Assembly: GCA_030248225.1 (NCBI GenBank)
Contig: JASANE010009913.1
Location: 22,273 to 86,272 of the forward strand
Direction of reading: 5' to 3'
Source: Trileptium ribeirensis
Taxonomy: Eukaryota; Nematoda; Enoplea; Enoplida; Thoracostomopsidae
DNA: 64,000 nt
Positions 33,501-46,716 of the stretch are shown here, one piece after another (the first letter of the stretch is position 1; every line of letters begins with the position of its first letter). Position numbers and translations under genes: made by a program. The notes under the pieces were generated by a model. It was given only the letters and a program-made list of their open reading frames with translations. It made no database searches and was not told the DNA's origin.

Positions 33501-36500
33501 AAGTGCTGTATTATGTATGTATGTGTGTTTAGATGAGCTTTCTGTGTGCTGGAATATATGTACTATTGCATGTTAAAAATTTTGTATAGTTTGTAGCAGC
33601 CATTTTAAGACTTAGCTGATTTTGAGGAAGTTTTACAGGCGAAATGAATTTACAATGGTTTCATGTGAGTCTAGGCCATAAGTTGGAAATATATCGGATT
33701 TGAGTGTAAGGGTTGGGTGCCTTAATCATTAGGCCTACATTAGCAGATATGTGTATCTGCTGGATTTTCGTATAAAATCTTAAATTTCGTTTATACTTAG
33801 GAATTCGGGGAAATTCATAAAAACTCATTCTCTAACGACTAAAATTCACTTAGGTTTAAGAGGGAATTTTAGGTGAGTGGAACCAGCGTTATGTATTGTA
33901 TATGTATATATCTATACGAGATGTGTAATTACATATGAATAAGTTATGAATTTATTGTGTATCGAAACAATGTATATAAGTGCTGTATTACGTATGTATG
34001 TGTGTTTAGATAAGCTTGTGTGCTGGAATATATGTACTATTGCCTGTTAAAAATTTTGTATAGTTTGTAGGAGCAAATTTAAGGCTTAGCTAATTTTGAG
34101 GGAGTTTTACAGGAGAAATGAATTTACAAGGGTTTCATGTGAGTCTAGGCCATAAGTTGGAAATATATCGGATTTCAGTGTAAGGGTTGGATGCCTTAAT
34201 CATTAAGCCTACATTTGCGGATATGTGTATGTGTCTCTGCTGGATTTTCGTATAAAATCTTAAATTTTGTTTATACTTAAGAATTCGGGAAAATTCATAA
34301 AATATTATCCTCTAACGACTAAAATTCGCTTAGGTTTAAGAGGGAATTTTAGGGGAGTGGAACCAGAGTAAAACTTGGAAAACTTACTATGAAATTTGGA
34401 ACACTTAGAGAAATCAACTAGGAGAAAATTGGGAGTATACCTATAGCTCGGGTATTTAAGCGATTGCGCAGCTAGATCAGAGCCTCAGTCGGCCTCAGAA
34501 GCTGTGCTATCAAGGTGAGTACGGTTCAGCCGTTTATTTGTTTTATTGTGTGTAGAGTTTGTAGTTTGTTATAGTGTGTGAAATAAACTGTCTGAATTAT
34601 TAGTGTTACAAGTTAAGGCCTTAGGAATAAGCTCGTAAAATAAATAGTCCGTGGTGCTCGCATTGGGGAATATTGTAGTAACCAACTGTTAATTCGTGTG
34701 TAATCTACGGTGGGACTAGACACCACTAGGAGCACGTAGGCTACAATATCCATATTTAACTCGTTCTCCAATTACGATATTGTCATTGCAACATCGAAAA
34801 CATTTTAACCAGTAGCCGAATGGGCTACGATGTTGGTAGCTGTTAGAAAATAAGGTAACGAATTAAAGTTGGCATGATGCCCATAATTAACTCGTTCTCC
34901 AATTACGATATTGTAACTGCAACATACGAAAACATATACAGCTCGTAGCCGCATAGGCTACAATGTTGGTAGCTGTTAGAAAATAAGGTAATGAATTAAG
35001 TTTGACGTGTGCCCATATTTGACTCGTTCTCCAATTACGATATTGTCATTGCAACATCCGATAACATTTTCAGCCCGTAGCCGAATAGGCTACGAGGTTG
35101 GTAGCTGTTAGAAAATAAGGTAACGGATTAAGGTTGACGTGTGCCCATATTTAAATCGTTCTCCAATTACGATATTGTCATTGCAACATCCAAAAACATA
35201 TACAGCTCGTAGCCGCATGGGCTACGATTTTGGTAGGTGTTATAAAATAAGGTAATGAATTAAGGTTGACGTGTACCCATATTTAACTTGTTCTCTAATT
35301 ACGAAATTGTCATTGCAACATCCGAAAACACTTACAGCTCGTAGCTGCATGGGCTACGATGTTGGTAGCTGTTAGAAAATAAGGTAATGAATTAAGGTTG
35401 ACGTGTGAGCGTATTTAACTCGTTCTCCAACTACAATATTGTCATTGCAACATCGAAAACATTTACAGCCCGTAGCCGCATGGGCTACGATGTTGGTAGC
35501 TGTTAGAAAATAAGGTAATGAATTAAGGTTGATGTGTGCCCATATTTAACTCGTTCTCCAATTACGATATTGTCATTGCAACATCGAAAACATTTACAGC
35601 TCGTACCCGCACGGGCTACGATGTTGGTAGCTGTTAGAAAACAAGGTAATGAATTAAGGTTGACGTGTGCCCATATTTAACTAGTTCTCCAATTACGATA
35701 TTGTCATTGCAACATCCTAAAACATTTACAACTCGTAGCCGCATGGGCTACGATGTTGGTAGCTGTTAGAAAATAAGATAATGAATTAAGGTTCACGTAT
35801 ACCCATGTGTAACTCGTTCTCCAATTACGATATTGTCATTGCAACATCCGAAAACATTTACAGCTCGTAGCCGCACTGGCCACGATGTTGGTAGCTCTTA
35901 AAAATAAGGTAATGAATTAAGATTGACGTGTGCCCATATTGAACTCGTTCTGCAATTACGATATTGTCATTGCAACATCCGATAACATTTACATCCCGTG
36001 CCGCATGGGCCACGATGTTGGTAGCTATTAAAAATAAGGTAATGAATTAAGGTTGACCCATATTTTCCAACAAACAATCAAAGTCTGTATAAATGACGTA
36101 GGGTGTTGGTTGCAGTCGGTAAAGGTTGCCAAACTAGATGGTGGAACCCAATGGTGGTACGTCTACGCGAGATAGTTGATTGCTGCGACCCCGTTACACG
36201 TGCTCATTTTAACGCTGTTGACTGTAGCATGGTAAGAGAGATTTTTCAAAAAATACATCATCTTATTGTGTCCCCTCTGACTGCTCAATAATGAATCCAG
36301 GTTACGCACTGAGCAATATTGTTCTTATTAAAGCAAAATGTGAATGTATTGTTGATGTTAAGTTATTATAACTAAGAGTGGGTTAATTTTGTCGTTTCTA
36401 ATCCTTAAACGTTGACAGTTTTGTTCTTTTGTCCTTCAAATCGAGGTAATTCTTGAAGTTTGACGAGGTAATTTATCCCAGTCATATCGAGCTCATTTTC

Positions 36501-36619
36501 GTAAGGCTGATTAGTTTTCGATGCGTCGAGGAATTGTTTGTAGTCGAAGAGGGAAACACCGACAATATTGACCCTAAAAGCATTTATTGTCGTTGTTTTG
36601 AATGTTTAACTACGTGTTT
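30519..36619 (-). repeat. Right arm of the giant inverted repeat
   Basis: Reverse complement of 22100-28206 with the same sub-blocks: the MITE-like element at 30952-31376, unique AT-rich sequence to 32385, the CCAGTTTGATATTGG array at 32385-32800, the CTAACAGCTAGCTGTTAG array at 32810-33240, the 480-bp duplication at about 33400-34370, 132-bp units at about 34745-36055, and the outer 560 bp. The tandem arrays have the same unit number and order as in the left arm. Confidence 0.9.
34745..36055 (-). repeat. 132-bp tandem array, right arm
   Basis: Mirror of 22670-23995: about ten units with GATATTGTCATTGCAACATC and CGTAGCCGCATGGGCTACG. Paired units share private variants with the left arm, for example the TTTTGGTAGGTGTTATAAAA unit near 35230 and the unit with GTGAGCGTATTTAAC near 35405. 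Confidence 0.9.
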
Positions 36620-38691
36620 ACTTCGCATTGATCTGGATAATTGAATGTATGTTGATGCTTGAAGTGGTTGGTAGATGCTACGGTGAACAACCGCGTCACG
36701 CACATCCTGAAGTAACCATCCCGATACACTAGCCTCGAAATCTTCTAGTTTATACACAGCTCATCAAAAATAACCGTTAGTTCTAGGTTAATATCGTTGC
36801 CTGGTAGTACTGAACGCACCTGCAACGCATAAGTGATGTTGAGTATAAAATATCGCCTTAATTACTCACAGTATTATTAGTAATATATGTATTAAAATAC
36901 ATTAATGTTTAAAAGACTAGATAGCAACAGTTGAAAACCATTCAGTATCATTTATATAATAGCTGTATCAGAAAATCATAGCATTGAAGTGCTGAAACGC
37001 TTACTTTATTGAAGTATGCGGTCAAGGAGCCGTCCAGTTTATTATGAAGCAATCAATCCACACAGATTCATAGTTGGACTGCTAGACGATGCTGTTCTTC
37101 AAGAAGTTAGTTTTTCCACCGTTTTTCGAGAATGGTTGAGCAAAATTGCGATGTCGTTAGCGAATGGTTAGGGTTCAATAGTAAAGTAAAATGTGAATTC
37201 CAGCAAACCCTAATATCAGATCATTTTGTTGTGTCCATCTAGAATTACATTCCAAAATGGTAAAAGCACAAGCTGGTTCGAAACCATATTGTGGAAGAAA
37301 CATGTATAAAATTGTATAAAATCCATGGTTCTATGGATATTTTAATGCGATTTAAATATTAATGAATTTAAAATTTTTATAATTTTCATTATTAATATTG
37401 GATTGCTTCCCCGCTCCATATTACCGCCAGGTGTGAATATTTACATCCCTAATTCAAAATTTCCTAAAAATACTATATCACCTATTTCTTGTATAAATTT
37501 TAGTATTGTAGCTCAATTCGCACCCCAAGTTATATCTAACAAAAAAGTTAATCTTCGTACATAATAATTCACATCTCGTATGTGCAAAATTGTTAATATG
37601 AAATATATATAATTTTAGCAGTTAAATGTAACTATGGTACTGACAACAATCATATTACGGGTAGTTATAATAATTGAATACTTTTTACATAAACTTATAT
37701 CAAATGCAGCGTAAAAAATATTATTTTAAATTTTGAAAAGAGCGAATTATGAAGAAAACTGAAACCAGCTGGAGACAACCAAGGAAAACATAATTAAAAC
37801 AATATTCCTGAAAACTTGGTCTGAAATAAGTAAATGTACCACAACTGGTCGGCTGTGCGGAAGTTTCCAGAAAATAATCACGAATGAGGCTATTGTTTTA
37901 TGGCTGTATTACAAATCGCAAGAAATAACAGTGTTCGATAACGGGATAGTAGGTAAACTACAGCCGGTGATCGTTATTCTGCGACGATCACACAAATCGA
38001 TTTAGCTACTTTGACTTGTCAGTATTACAACCCAATACCATTTTATATTTCAAGTTTTCCAGACATTAAAAATCAACTATGTGTAACTAAAAAATAAAGG
38101 GCCTTACAACACAAATAATCGTTTCTTAAATTTTTCCTATAGCTTTAAATAAGTTTTATTTTAGTGAATAAGAAGATATTCAATGAAAATTCATGAAATT
38201 GATAAGGATGTGCTGTACCATAAAACCAAAGGTGTCGTTAGCTAACATTTTGGAAAACATTATTTTATAAGAACAAATGGTACATTCTCGAGGCTAGTTG
38301 TAACTAAAAGAGTAGGTGCTCTAAAGATTTAATTTTTGAGTAATATTTTATCTGTGTTCACGGGTGTAGCCAGTATTTCGGAAAGATATTCCAAATGGGG
38401 TTCCGCAATCATTGTTATTTCATACATTCACAGTTGTTACCTAGTCACGAAAATGGGCGAACAACTGCTATACCACTGACTAATGATAATGGTAACTGTA
38501 TGACGATTCAGCTTTATTTGTATCTGCAGAGAAATTTCATACCAAAGACGTATTCCGTATTTCGAAAACAATCTGTTCATGTGCTAACGAATTGTTTATC
38601 AATGTATATATAAAAGCACTACAAGAAGTGCAAAGATTTCCGGAACCTTCTGGATTTAATCTTACCCGACTGTGGTTACGTTAATTTTCAG
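36620..38691. other. Between palindrome and PAN exon, nothing named
   Basis: AT-rich. It may hold 5' intron of the PAN-ZP gene, since the first PAN exon found is internal (it begins with a split codon). A 72-codon frame (38395-38613, +) has no signal peptide or PAN motif I can support. No repeats or RNA genes were recognised. Confidence 0.4.
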
Positions 38692-38827
38692 AACTAATGC
38701 CAAAGTGTCAAAAGCAATATTGGTTCGAAAAAGTACCCGATCGTTCGCTAAACGTGAACAACAACGCCCTGATGATCAGCGCAGCGGATAAATTATCTCG
38801 GGATGAGTGTCTTACTGCATGTGCAAG
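38692..38827 (+). CDS. PAN-ZP protein, PAN domain first half
   Basis: The acceptor is TTAATTTTCAG before 38692 and the donor GTTACC is poor. The exon is 2 nt + 44 codons + 2 nt. The translation has KCQKQYWFEKVPDRSLNVN, then ISAADKLSRDECLTACA. This is the start of a PAN/Apple domain: a Cys before an aromatic W/F-E-x-V-P, and the E-C-L-x-A-C helix whose cysteines form the domain's core disulfides. Such domains precede ZP domains in NompA and NOAH-type apical matrix proteins. Phase 2 exit joins exactly with the exon at 40588. The signal peptide and any earlier PAN domains must lie upstream; not found. Confidence 0.8.
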
Positions 38828-40587
38828 GTTACCTTGCTTTTATAATTTGTATAACATGTTCGCATATCGTCACCAACTCGTAAATCCCGACGACGCTGGT
38901 TGAACGCTACCCAGTTATATCGTCATGGGAACTAGTGTTGAACTCCAAAAACGTAATGTCAGAAAAGCGCACAAATATCTTTAACCTAAAGAAACTACTT
39001 TTATTTGTTTTTAAAATCAAAGTTGTTTATCGGCTTCCGAGCAAGACAGTTTATATCCGGAACCCCCATGCCCTGACGGCGGTAGAGAAATAACAGTTTG
39101 AATTATGTTCTATATATTTAACGTCCCAAAACCATGCCTGCAAAACTTCAGGAACATTCCAGTCCAAAGTTAACTGTTTTATTATTGTGAAAAAATCCCA
39201 CTATGGAATTCAAACAGAAATATATACAGAAAAGTCTAAAAACAAACGAAAGATTTTAAAATGGCAGCTGCGGTTTCAGCTAGATATAGACAAATACAGA
39301 TTGCAAATTTATTCAGTTCCTATTGTACATACAAGACTTTACATTCACTGCAGGGTTCTGCTTATGAAACGCGTTCATATTGCTCGAGAATGAGAAGTTG
39401 TAGGCAAATGTATGTTTAACCATTACATGCATTATTGTATGCTCTAGTGGGGGCAGAGACTTTCTAAAGGATTTTTAAAAGAGTCTTGACCCCCCTCCCC
39501 GCGGCGGCTCGCTTCCTCCCGCCGCTCCAACGGAATGGGAAAGGCAGGCGGGAAATTTTTGCTAATATTGGCCAAAATAGGATGAAAATAACAAACTGTT
39601 GTAAAAAAATGCGCAGTAAAACTTTTTGTAAAAAGGATCCTAAACTAAAAGAAGGGAAAAAGAAAAATTTATCCCTGACTTTCACAAATCCTTCGATACA
39701 ATTTATTCCCCTCAAGACTGACCTTCGACACCGATGGACCATAGCCCATTCTTGATTAACAATTTTTTCTGACTTTGTTCACACTTTTTTATTTTCTAAC
39801 AAGTTTTTGATGCCAGGATTTAGGTCTCCACTCCTCCTGTCCCGTCTGGTTTCGCCAGTGATTGCATGCCTATTAGTATTACAATATCCACTATATATCG
39901 TCTACACTCTCAGGCTCAATAAACCGGCGTTTATGTTTACAATGCTGACGTGACCATATTGTTTTGATTAAAATACTCTATTTTTTTAAATACCTAAGTT
40001 TAACCTTAAAGACCAAGACGCGTATTGGAAAATGCAAGTTTTAGCTTAAAACTTCACTTATGTAGGTAGTTTTGTACTGTTGACTAAAACATGATTTACA
40101 TATGTTTCAAGTTGGTGTAATGCAATTACAACAGCTTTGAAGTGTTTTTATTTTCGCACTTAATGCTTCTCATTTGTTATATATTTAACATACTCTCAAT
40201 TGCATATTAAATATATATTTTTTCAGCCATCGTTAGGTATTTAGTGCACAAAGTTCCAAAAAATACGCAATTTCTGCATCAAATCCACAGCCTTACAGAA
40301 AAGGTGAATCCATAGCCTTTTTGTTTAAACTACAGGTGTGCCTACGACGGTACAAACACATTTTAGCTAGTTTCGAAAATCGTGTTACGGATAATGGTTA
40401 TTGTTATTGCTTAGCCGAATTTCAGACTCAGTTTTAGTTGTTTATTTTTTTGTTTTCAAATAACATAAATTGATATGCAATTTTCAAGGTATATTTGAGA
40501 AAGCGTCTACGAAGGTGCCTTTGTACATGAATAAGTATTTACTATTTTAATGTATATAATTACATTTGCAATAAAATGATGTTACAG
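38828..40587 (+). other. PAN-ZP intron with a GC-rich island
   Basis: 1.76-kb intron. At 39440-39750 there is a GC-rich block (CCCCCCTCCCCGCGGCGG, GGAATGGGAAAGGCAGGCGG) in which frames are open on both strands (89 and 92 codons). It has no known domain and looks like a repeat or non-autonomous element. The rest is AT-rich and unremarkable. Confidence 0.5.
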
Positions 40588-40730
40588 CGATTCCCGTTGT
40601 TTATGTGTGACGTATAATCGCAAGTCGCATCGATGTTATCTCTGGGCAATAAATCAACAGGATACAAAATCCGGTCTATCACCCGATAAATCCGTTGACT
40701 TCTATGTGTCTAACTGCGCTTCTAAGCCAG
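40588..40730 (+). CDS. PAN-ZP protein, PAN domain second half
   Basis: The acceptor is GTTACAG before 40588 and the donor is GTGTGT. The exon is 1 nt + 47 codons + 1 nt. The translation CLCVTYNRKSHRCYLWAINQ matches the second half of PAN domains (C-x-S-x-x-Y-x-x-x-x-x-x-C-x-L), followed by a polar tail and DFYVSNC, the D-Y-x-x-N-C that closes a PAN domain. Joined to 38692-38827 the frame is continuous and the cysteine pattern is that of one full PAN module. The exit phase 1 is completed by the exon at 46717. Confidence 0.85.
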
Positions 40731-40869
40731 GTGTGTGTTTGTTTTACTACACAATAATAGTATGTGATATCGTATTTTCATACTGTAGCTCCGAAATTCA
40801 TAACCCGGTAATACGGGACACCATCGCCCTTTAAACTCTGCTCGTTAATTCGTTACAATCAGTAGGAGG

Positions 40870-42470
40870 TGTCATCATCACCGGGAACGGGTCTTCTGAC
40901 CATCTACGCCATGAAATGTCGCCAAAAGCAGTCCCCGTCTCGCGCTTCACACCTTGTCCCCACGTCTCGAAAGATCTCTTTTGTGGTCGCTTCTAACCGA
41001 CACGCGGCGAAAAACAAGTGTCATCTTAGGGAAGCGGTCAGGATTCATAGGCCGCATATGATCAAACTATCCGAAACGTCACCACAATTGTGTTCTTTGT
41101 CTGGTATCGCTGTCGAATTTCTGCGCTATGAATATGATCTCCAAGCGAAACGTCAAACATATGGCAGTAAAACATCATCTACAAGGCATTGAGTCGGCGA
41201 TTGTAGATTTCGCGATCCGCCCAAGTTTCGCAGGCATACCAGAGGCATTTACCCGAAAGACAATTAGCTTAGTTTGAAGCGTAATATCTCTGCGCGACAG
41301 CGGGTGTTTATTAAGGAAAAATAATGCTGTAGATGCCTTAGCAACACTATTGGCGATCTACTACGATGACCCACCTGTACCATTGCCAATTGTGCCGAGT
41401 TATGTGAACTCATCCACCACTTCAAGTGTTTAACCGTTTACCAGGAGCACTAGCTTGCTACAGCAGCAATGGATTACCTTAGTCTTTTCGCCAATTGTTT
41501 TCAGAAAAACCCGTTTAGCAGAACACCAGAGTCTTAACAAAATTGACGGCAACCTGGCGGTGGAATTGCCTATCAATGTAACGTCCTCCGTAGTCTAGCC
41601 CGCTGAGATTGAGGCCTACGGTGAGAACAACTCCATCCTCCATGGTGTCAAGGCTGTTTCTGACTGCGCAATTCACGGCATAGGTAAAAAGTGTGGGAGA
41701 GTATAGAGCCTTGCCTTACACATGTCTTTAGAGAATATGCCGATAAGGCAGAGTTGTAGGCTCGTATCGCAGCATCATTGTAGCGGTGTACATCACCCTA
41801 ATCATCCGAACGAGCTTATTAGGGACGTCTTCTGGCTCCATAATGGCGAACAGTGATTGGCGGTCGACTGAAGGCGGCTCGGAAGCCGACAAATGGAACC
41901 AACGGACTCCGACGGAAGTCATGGAAACTTTGCAGCAGCTGCCGTAGGGTGAAGGTTTGGCCGGTACAGCTGCGTCTACGGAGAAAACCGGACTGGAGTT
42001 CGCGTTTTTAGTCCTGGCATCAAGAGCGAAATCTATTCTGAGCTACAATTTCCAGGATTTTCAGCGCAATCGTAAGCAGCGAGATGCTTTGATAGTATTT
42101 ACGTTGCGTAGAACCGCCTCTGTTAAAGACAAGAGCACAGCTGGGTTCCATCAACGGGTATGCGGCTCTTGATGTCATATTGCCCGAAACAGTTTGTTCA
42201 TAGTGCATGACAATATCCCCGGAGCTGCTGTGAGGGCTTCTGGTGCCACTTCGTTAACACCTGGTTCTTTACCGGATTTTAACCATATAATAGTGTCGGT
42301 TACCTCGGAAGACGAAGACAGTGCTTCGAGACAAATCGCTGTTTGATCGCGAATGATCTTGACGTGGAGTTTCAATGATTGTGCCAGATCACGCACTGTT
42401 TCAACGATTGTGCCATATCAATTGAAGATTTTTTGGATCTTATTGAACGGATTTCGAGATCACTCACATG
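40870..42470 (-). pseudogene. RTE-like LINE reverse transcriptase, decayed
   Basis: Read on the minus strand from high to low coordinates: WLKSGKEPGVNEVAPEALTA (about 42290, RT motif 0/1), SISLLTIALKILEIVAQNR (about 42040, motif 2), VDRQSLFAIMEPEDVPNKLV (about 41850, after motif A), DGVVLTVGLNLSGLDYGG (about 41600, where the YADD site has become YGG), LEVVDEFT (about 41410) and ACETWADREIYNRRLNA (about 41200). Motif order is that of endonuclease-RT LINEs of the RTE type. Stops and frameshifts are frequent. It lies antisense in a PAN-ZP intron. Upstream minus-strand sequence to about 43300 may include endonuclease remains, which I could not confirm. Confidence 0.75.
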
Positions 42471-43504
42471 GTTGGCGTGATTAATATATCAGCGATGCGC
42501 GACCAGCGGGCGTCAGAATCCTTTCTGTGCTTATTAGCATATCGTCTTAGCATCGGTGGCAGCTTGTCGTTGTTGGGCTGGGCCAGCTTTAATTAAACGT
42601 TCCTATACACAGGTAACATTTTTCAACGAACGCACTCCAGCGACTCTTTTAGACTTCATTAGCAGGATGTCGCGAATTTCATTCCAAATGTCATTAACGT
42701 TGAAGTCACTAACAGTCATTAACACAGTTACGCTATCAACGTTTTAGCAGGATTAAGTAAGACTGAGTACGATACGAAGCATCGGGTGCTAACCAGGTCT
42801 TAAAATGGCACTGCTGAGGAACATGTCCGACACTTCAGCAAATCACGAGTGTCGAAATATGTTGTCATTTAAGCTGCTCACACCATACCTTTCAAATGCA
42901 GATGTGTATTCGGTTTACGACCCCAATTACGCACTAAAGCTGCAGCAGACCATAAAGACATTACTTTCTAGACACGAAATTGATCACTTCAAAAATACTG
43001 GTGTAGAAGGCGTCTTTAAACTAAGTAGCGCTGTATATATCCTGACCCTACGGTTGCAGGGCGTCTCCATGTTGATCACACGCCTCCGTTTATCACTGTT
43101 TGCCGCAACATGTTGGACGTGTGCCATAGATGTTTGTAGCCTGTTTTGCAGCGGGATATAACGAAAATACTGCTAACAGTCTTTGATTGTTTGTTTTCGT
43201 AAGATTTTGAGTGCCCTTCCGCGTGACCGTTACCCGTGTGTGGGTGAGGTTACTTTGGGCAGTTAATATACGATCCTGCTGTGTGTCATCCTCGGTTTTC
43301 AGCAATTCCGGCAACGTGATTTTATGTCCAGTCCTACGGCATAATTGGTCAACTCAAATGCGGTCATACTTAGTCACACCAAGAATCCTGTCGACGGCAG
43401 ATTTCAAAGGTTTCGATCTGCAGAAGGCTTCGTTACTAGATTTTATTGTTTATGTCACGCAGACATATAGTAATACCGGCCGAACCGCAGCGCTGTGTAT
43501 CAAA

Positions 43505-43945
43505 TTTTAACAGAAAAAGACACATCTGGTGAAAGCATAGCGGAATCCTGCAAACGCTGATCTGGTGCCGTTTATGCGGACCGTTATTTCAGCGTCAAAG
43601 ACCCCTGAAACAGTGAAGACGGTGCCCAGGTAAGGACCTGGATTTCGATGGAGCCATATGTCGTCATATCTCTCAAAGCAGCAAGTCATTGCTTTGGTCT
43701 TTCGAAAGCTGATGACCAGTTTGGACAGTTTGATGAGTTTTGCGCTTCGTCGACTCGATTTAGCATTGCGCACAGATTGTTAATACGCAGAGCAGCTATC
43801 GTTAAATCGTCAGTGAATGTCAGGTCGTTAGCGTCGAAAATAGCTCCATCGCCGTCAGTCAAAGCGAGATATATGTCCCAAATACTTTATGCATACATGA
43901 GATCTGCTTTATCATCACTTAGCTTCATGTCTTTTGTATAGCAAA
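43505..43945 (-). pseudogene. Second LINE fragment, RT C-terminal part
   Basis: An 88-codon minus-strand frame at 43507-43773 reads SFRKTKAMTC, then PYLGTVFTVSGVFDAEITVR and INGTRSAFAGF, matching the KTK...YLGS...D-x-x-I-x-x-R-I-x-x-A-x-x-AF block after the YADD box in RTE-like LINEs. It lies upstream of the N-terminal RT motifs of the other fragment, so it must come from a separate copy or a rearrangement. Confidence 0.6.
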
Positions 43946-46716
43946 ACTCAATGCTCATAGTATGAAAGATATGTCAAATCGGAACCTCGGTGGTCAGCTT
44001 ACATATCGTTGTTGATTTGAACAAGCAATATATGAAGAATTTGTAGTTTTTTCCAGTTTCCCTCTTAATAGTCGTAGAGTATCAATTTTAATTACGAAAA
44101 TACTCACTTTAGTTTATGTAATGTTTGTGATACTTAAGCGTTGAGTAATTAGATCTTTTACACTTCCTATGCTGCACTGTCTTAAGCATCAAATATACAA
44201 TGCATTAAAGTAATTTATGACGTTATAGTCTCATGGTGTGCATGAAATGGCGTGTACATTTTTGTGCAAACAATAGCTGTCGTAATAATTATTGAGAGAA
44301 TATAGCCCAGTATGATATTACGAATGCGTTTGTCAATCACAACTATTTTGAAAAAATAACGTTATTTACTTTGTCATACATTGTTTTAATTGCGGCATAT
44401 ATTAACAATGCAACTCTAGTTAGTTATTTAACTATGCCACCAGATATTGAATTTGCCAACAGTTATAAATTTTAATAGCTAAAAATTTTAATTGTGCAAT
44501 CATAATAAAATAAAGTGTTTAAATGATGAATTGTGTAGCTGCATCGCCATAGAATATGGTCCTTATGAGTTGCTAGTCATTTCTTTACAGATTGGACATT
44601 TGCAACATCAAAGGTTTGAGCAGCTTGAACGTACACTTTCATAGTACGATCCAACAAAGCGTGAAAATTGGTGGAAATTATTATATCGACCCGCGCAGAA
44701 TAATGAGCACCATTTGTTAAAAGCCGTCTTATATTTTTCACCAGCGGCAATAAGATGGTCGTAGTTAATCTGGTGGATAACGTGATCGCGTATGAGCCAT
44801 AAATTTGTACTATATTATTAGGTTCTGGTCACAAGGATCCACTTATGTCTGCAAATTCCATCCATTTGCCTTTCACTGAGATCGCTGGCAATATTTCTGT
44901 AGCTTCATAGAGAAATAGTGCGAATGCTAGCATTTGTTCATGTTGTGTATTCTCTTTCAACGAACATTAAATGATTCGACCAACAGTTTAGTTGCAGTTA
45001 CGGAGTTGAGATAAAACCATTTATGGTTGAGCCAGCATTATAAACAAATGAGCTGTATACGACAATTCCACAATGTCAAAGTCATGTTTCCAAGTGACCG
45101 TAAATATCGCCACGAAATCCACGAGCTTTTTGTATTGGATGGGCAGCCTTGACAAGTCTACTCTGCCTTAAATGAGTTACTTGATCAAATACCCCGCTGC
45201 AAATATTGCCGCTAAACCATCTGCCATTATATAAGGCTAGTAAGTTACAAGCTCATCATGACCAGCTTACAGTATTAAAAGTTTCCCTAATGTTGACATC
45301 GCTAGTATTACTTGCTAAAATTAAGGCAACTTTTCACAATCCCTCACGAATCAATATCTTGTACTTTATGAAATTTATCACTTTACATGATCATTTCGGC
45401 TTCATCGTTAATTGCATGATTATATATTTGCACATTGATAAAATTTTTCGTTTTGGATACGATTTTTGCGTCAATATTGAGAAATGTGAAAATTCGATGT
45501 TGCACAATACCTAATTTGATGTTTAGAATATCAGTAGTTCACAATTCAACATCTGGGGGTAGCGGAAAAATTTAATTGCAGAATTAAATATGTGGTTGCA
45601 CAATTCATCATTTTAGTTGCAAGATTAATATTTTTCCTTTTAATTACGTTTCCAGTATTTGACACACTACCATCAAGGGACAAATGGTTCTTAATGACGA
45701 TGTACTTTTATGAATATCACACGATATCTTTCCATATTTGGCCACGTGAAGAGTCATAATCTAAAAGTTTGAGCTTCATAGCTCGCCACGGGAGCTGTAT
45801 ATTCACCGCGGTAATAAATATAACCAATAATTTACGATTGCTTTCTTGAGAACAGTATAACAGCTGTCACCATTACAATATGAACGCGTCGGACATTACG
45901 CGGTCCATGTCGAGTTTAGCTCCTCTCTGGTTTTGGGAAGTAACCCACATTTTTTTGGGTGGGGAGGTCATTGTATCATGGTTAAAATTTGTTTCGATAC
46001 TCATTTTGTTTTGACGGAGAGGGTTATTATACCCACCTCAAAACCATAGGGTATGTTATGGCAAAATTATATTTTTAGAACGACCCCACCAAAAATATAG
46101 GTAGGAACAAATTTTGTCAACCGATGTGTGCGGTGTAAGTGGTTTGCGCCATGACGGGTGCGTTTACAAGCTGATTACGAAGACTGTCGTACTGTTTGCA
46201 GCAAACAATCATAAACTGTTCACATGAGTGATATGTATTCAGAAATAAGTATAGATATTAACTCCACTTATTAGCGCACGAACCGTTCAAACTTCAGAAA
46301 GAATAAATAACATATTACATTTTCGGCATTACCAAAGCCGCATAAAAAATTAGTGCTGAAAACATTTGCTTATTAAATACCAGATTGATTGTGTGCCGTT
46401 TGTAATAAAAAAACTGGTAATAACAAGTGTAGCACATTTATCGTTGTTAACTTACTGCTGTCGTCACAATATATAACTTAAAATCACTCATAACGTAGAT
46501 AATTAGCTCTACCTTTCTGCTAAAACTTTAAAACACGCCGATGTATCAGTAAATATATTGCCGGCAGTTTATGTACAATTTCTATATTTATGAATAACAT
46601 CCAAAAGATATATGAATTTCCGGCATGTCTAAGGCTAAACGTATACCGGAACTATTCCGGGCACCTGTTCAAATGTATAACGATACGCTAAAATAGAAGG
46701 ATATTTTATTGTTTAG
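43946..46716 (+). other. PAN-ZP intron, nothing recognised
   Basis: AT-rich intron sequence. A 102-codon frame (45206-45514) has no recognisable domain. Short direct motifs such as GTTGCACAAT... near 45500-45620 are noted but form no clear array. Confidence 0.5.

Larger units (their letters stand above)
22100..36619. other. Giant inverted repeat (foldback-like), 14.5 kb
   Basis: Positions 22100-28206 reappear in reverse complement at 30519-36619. The outer edges are AAACACGTAGTTAAAC at 22100 and its complement ending at 36619. The inner edges are CCTCTCCTAGAAGAAACA ending at 28206 and its complement starting at 30519. The arms (about 6.1 kb each) are nearly identical by eye, with scattered single-base changes, short indels and a clearly more diverged patch at 27430-27700 / 31020-31310. 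No target duplication is seen at the outer edges (left flank A/C-rich, right flank CTTCGCATTGATC). It may be a foldback transposon, a segmental inverted duplication, or a long palindrome kept alike by gene conversion. Confidence 0.9.

Noticed and set aside
22100..36619. CRISPR array interpretation of the tandem repeats
   Set aside because: Units are contiguous with no unique spacers, and the genome is animal-like with spliced genes.
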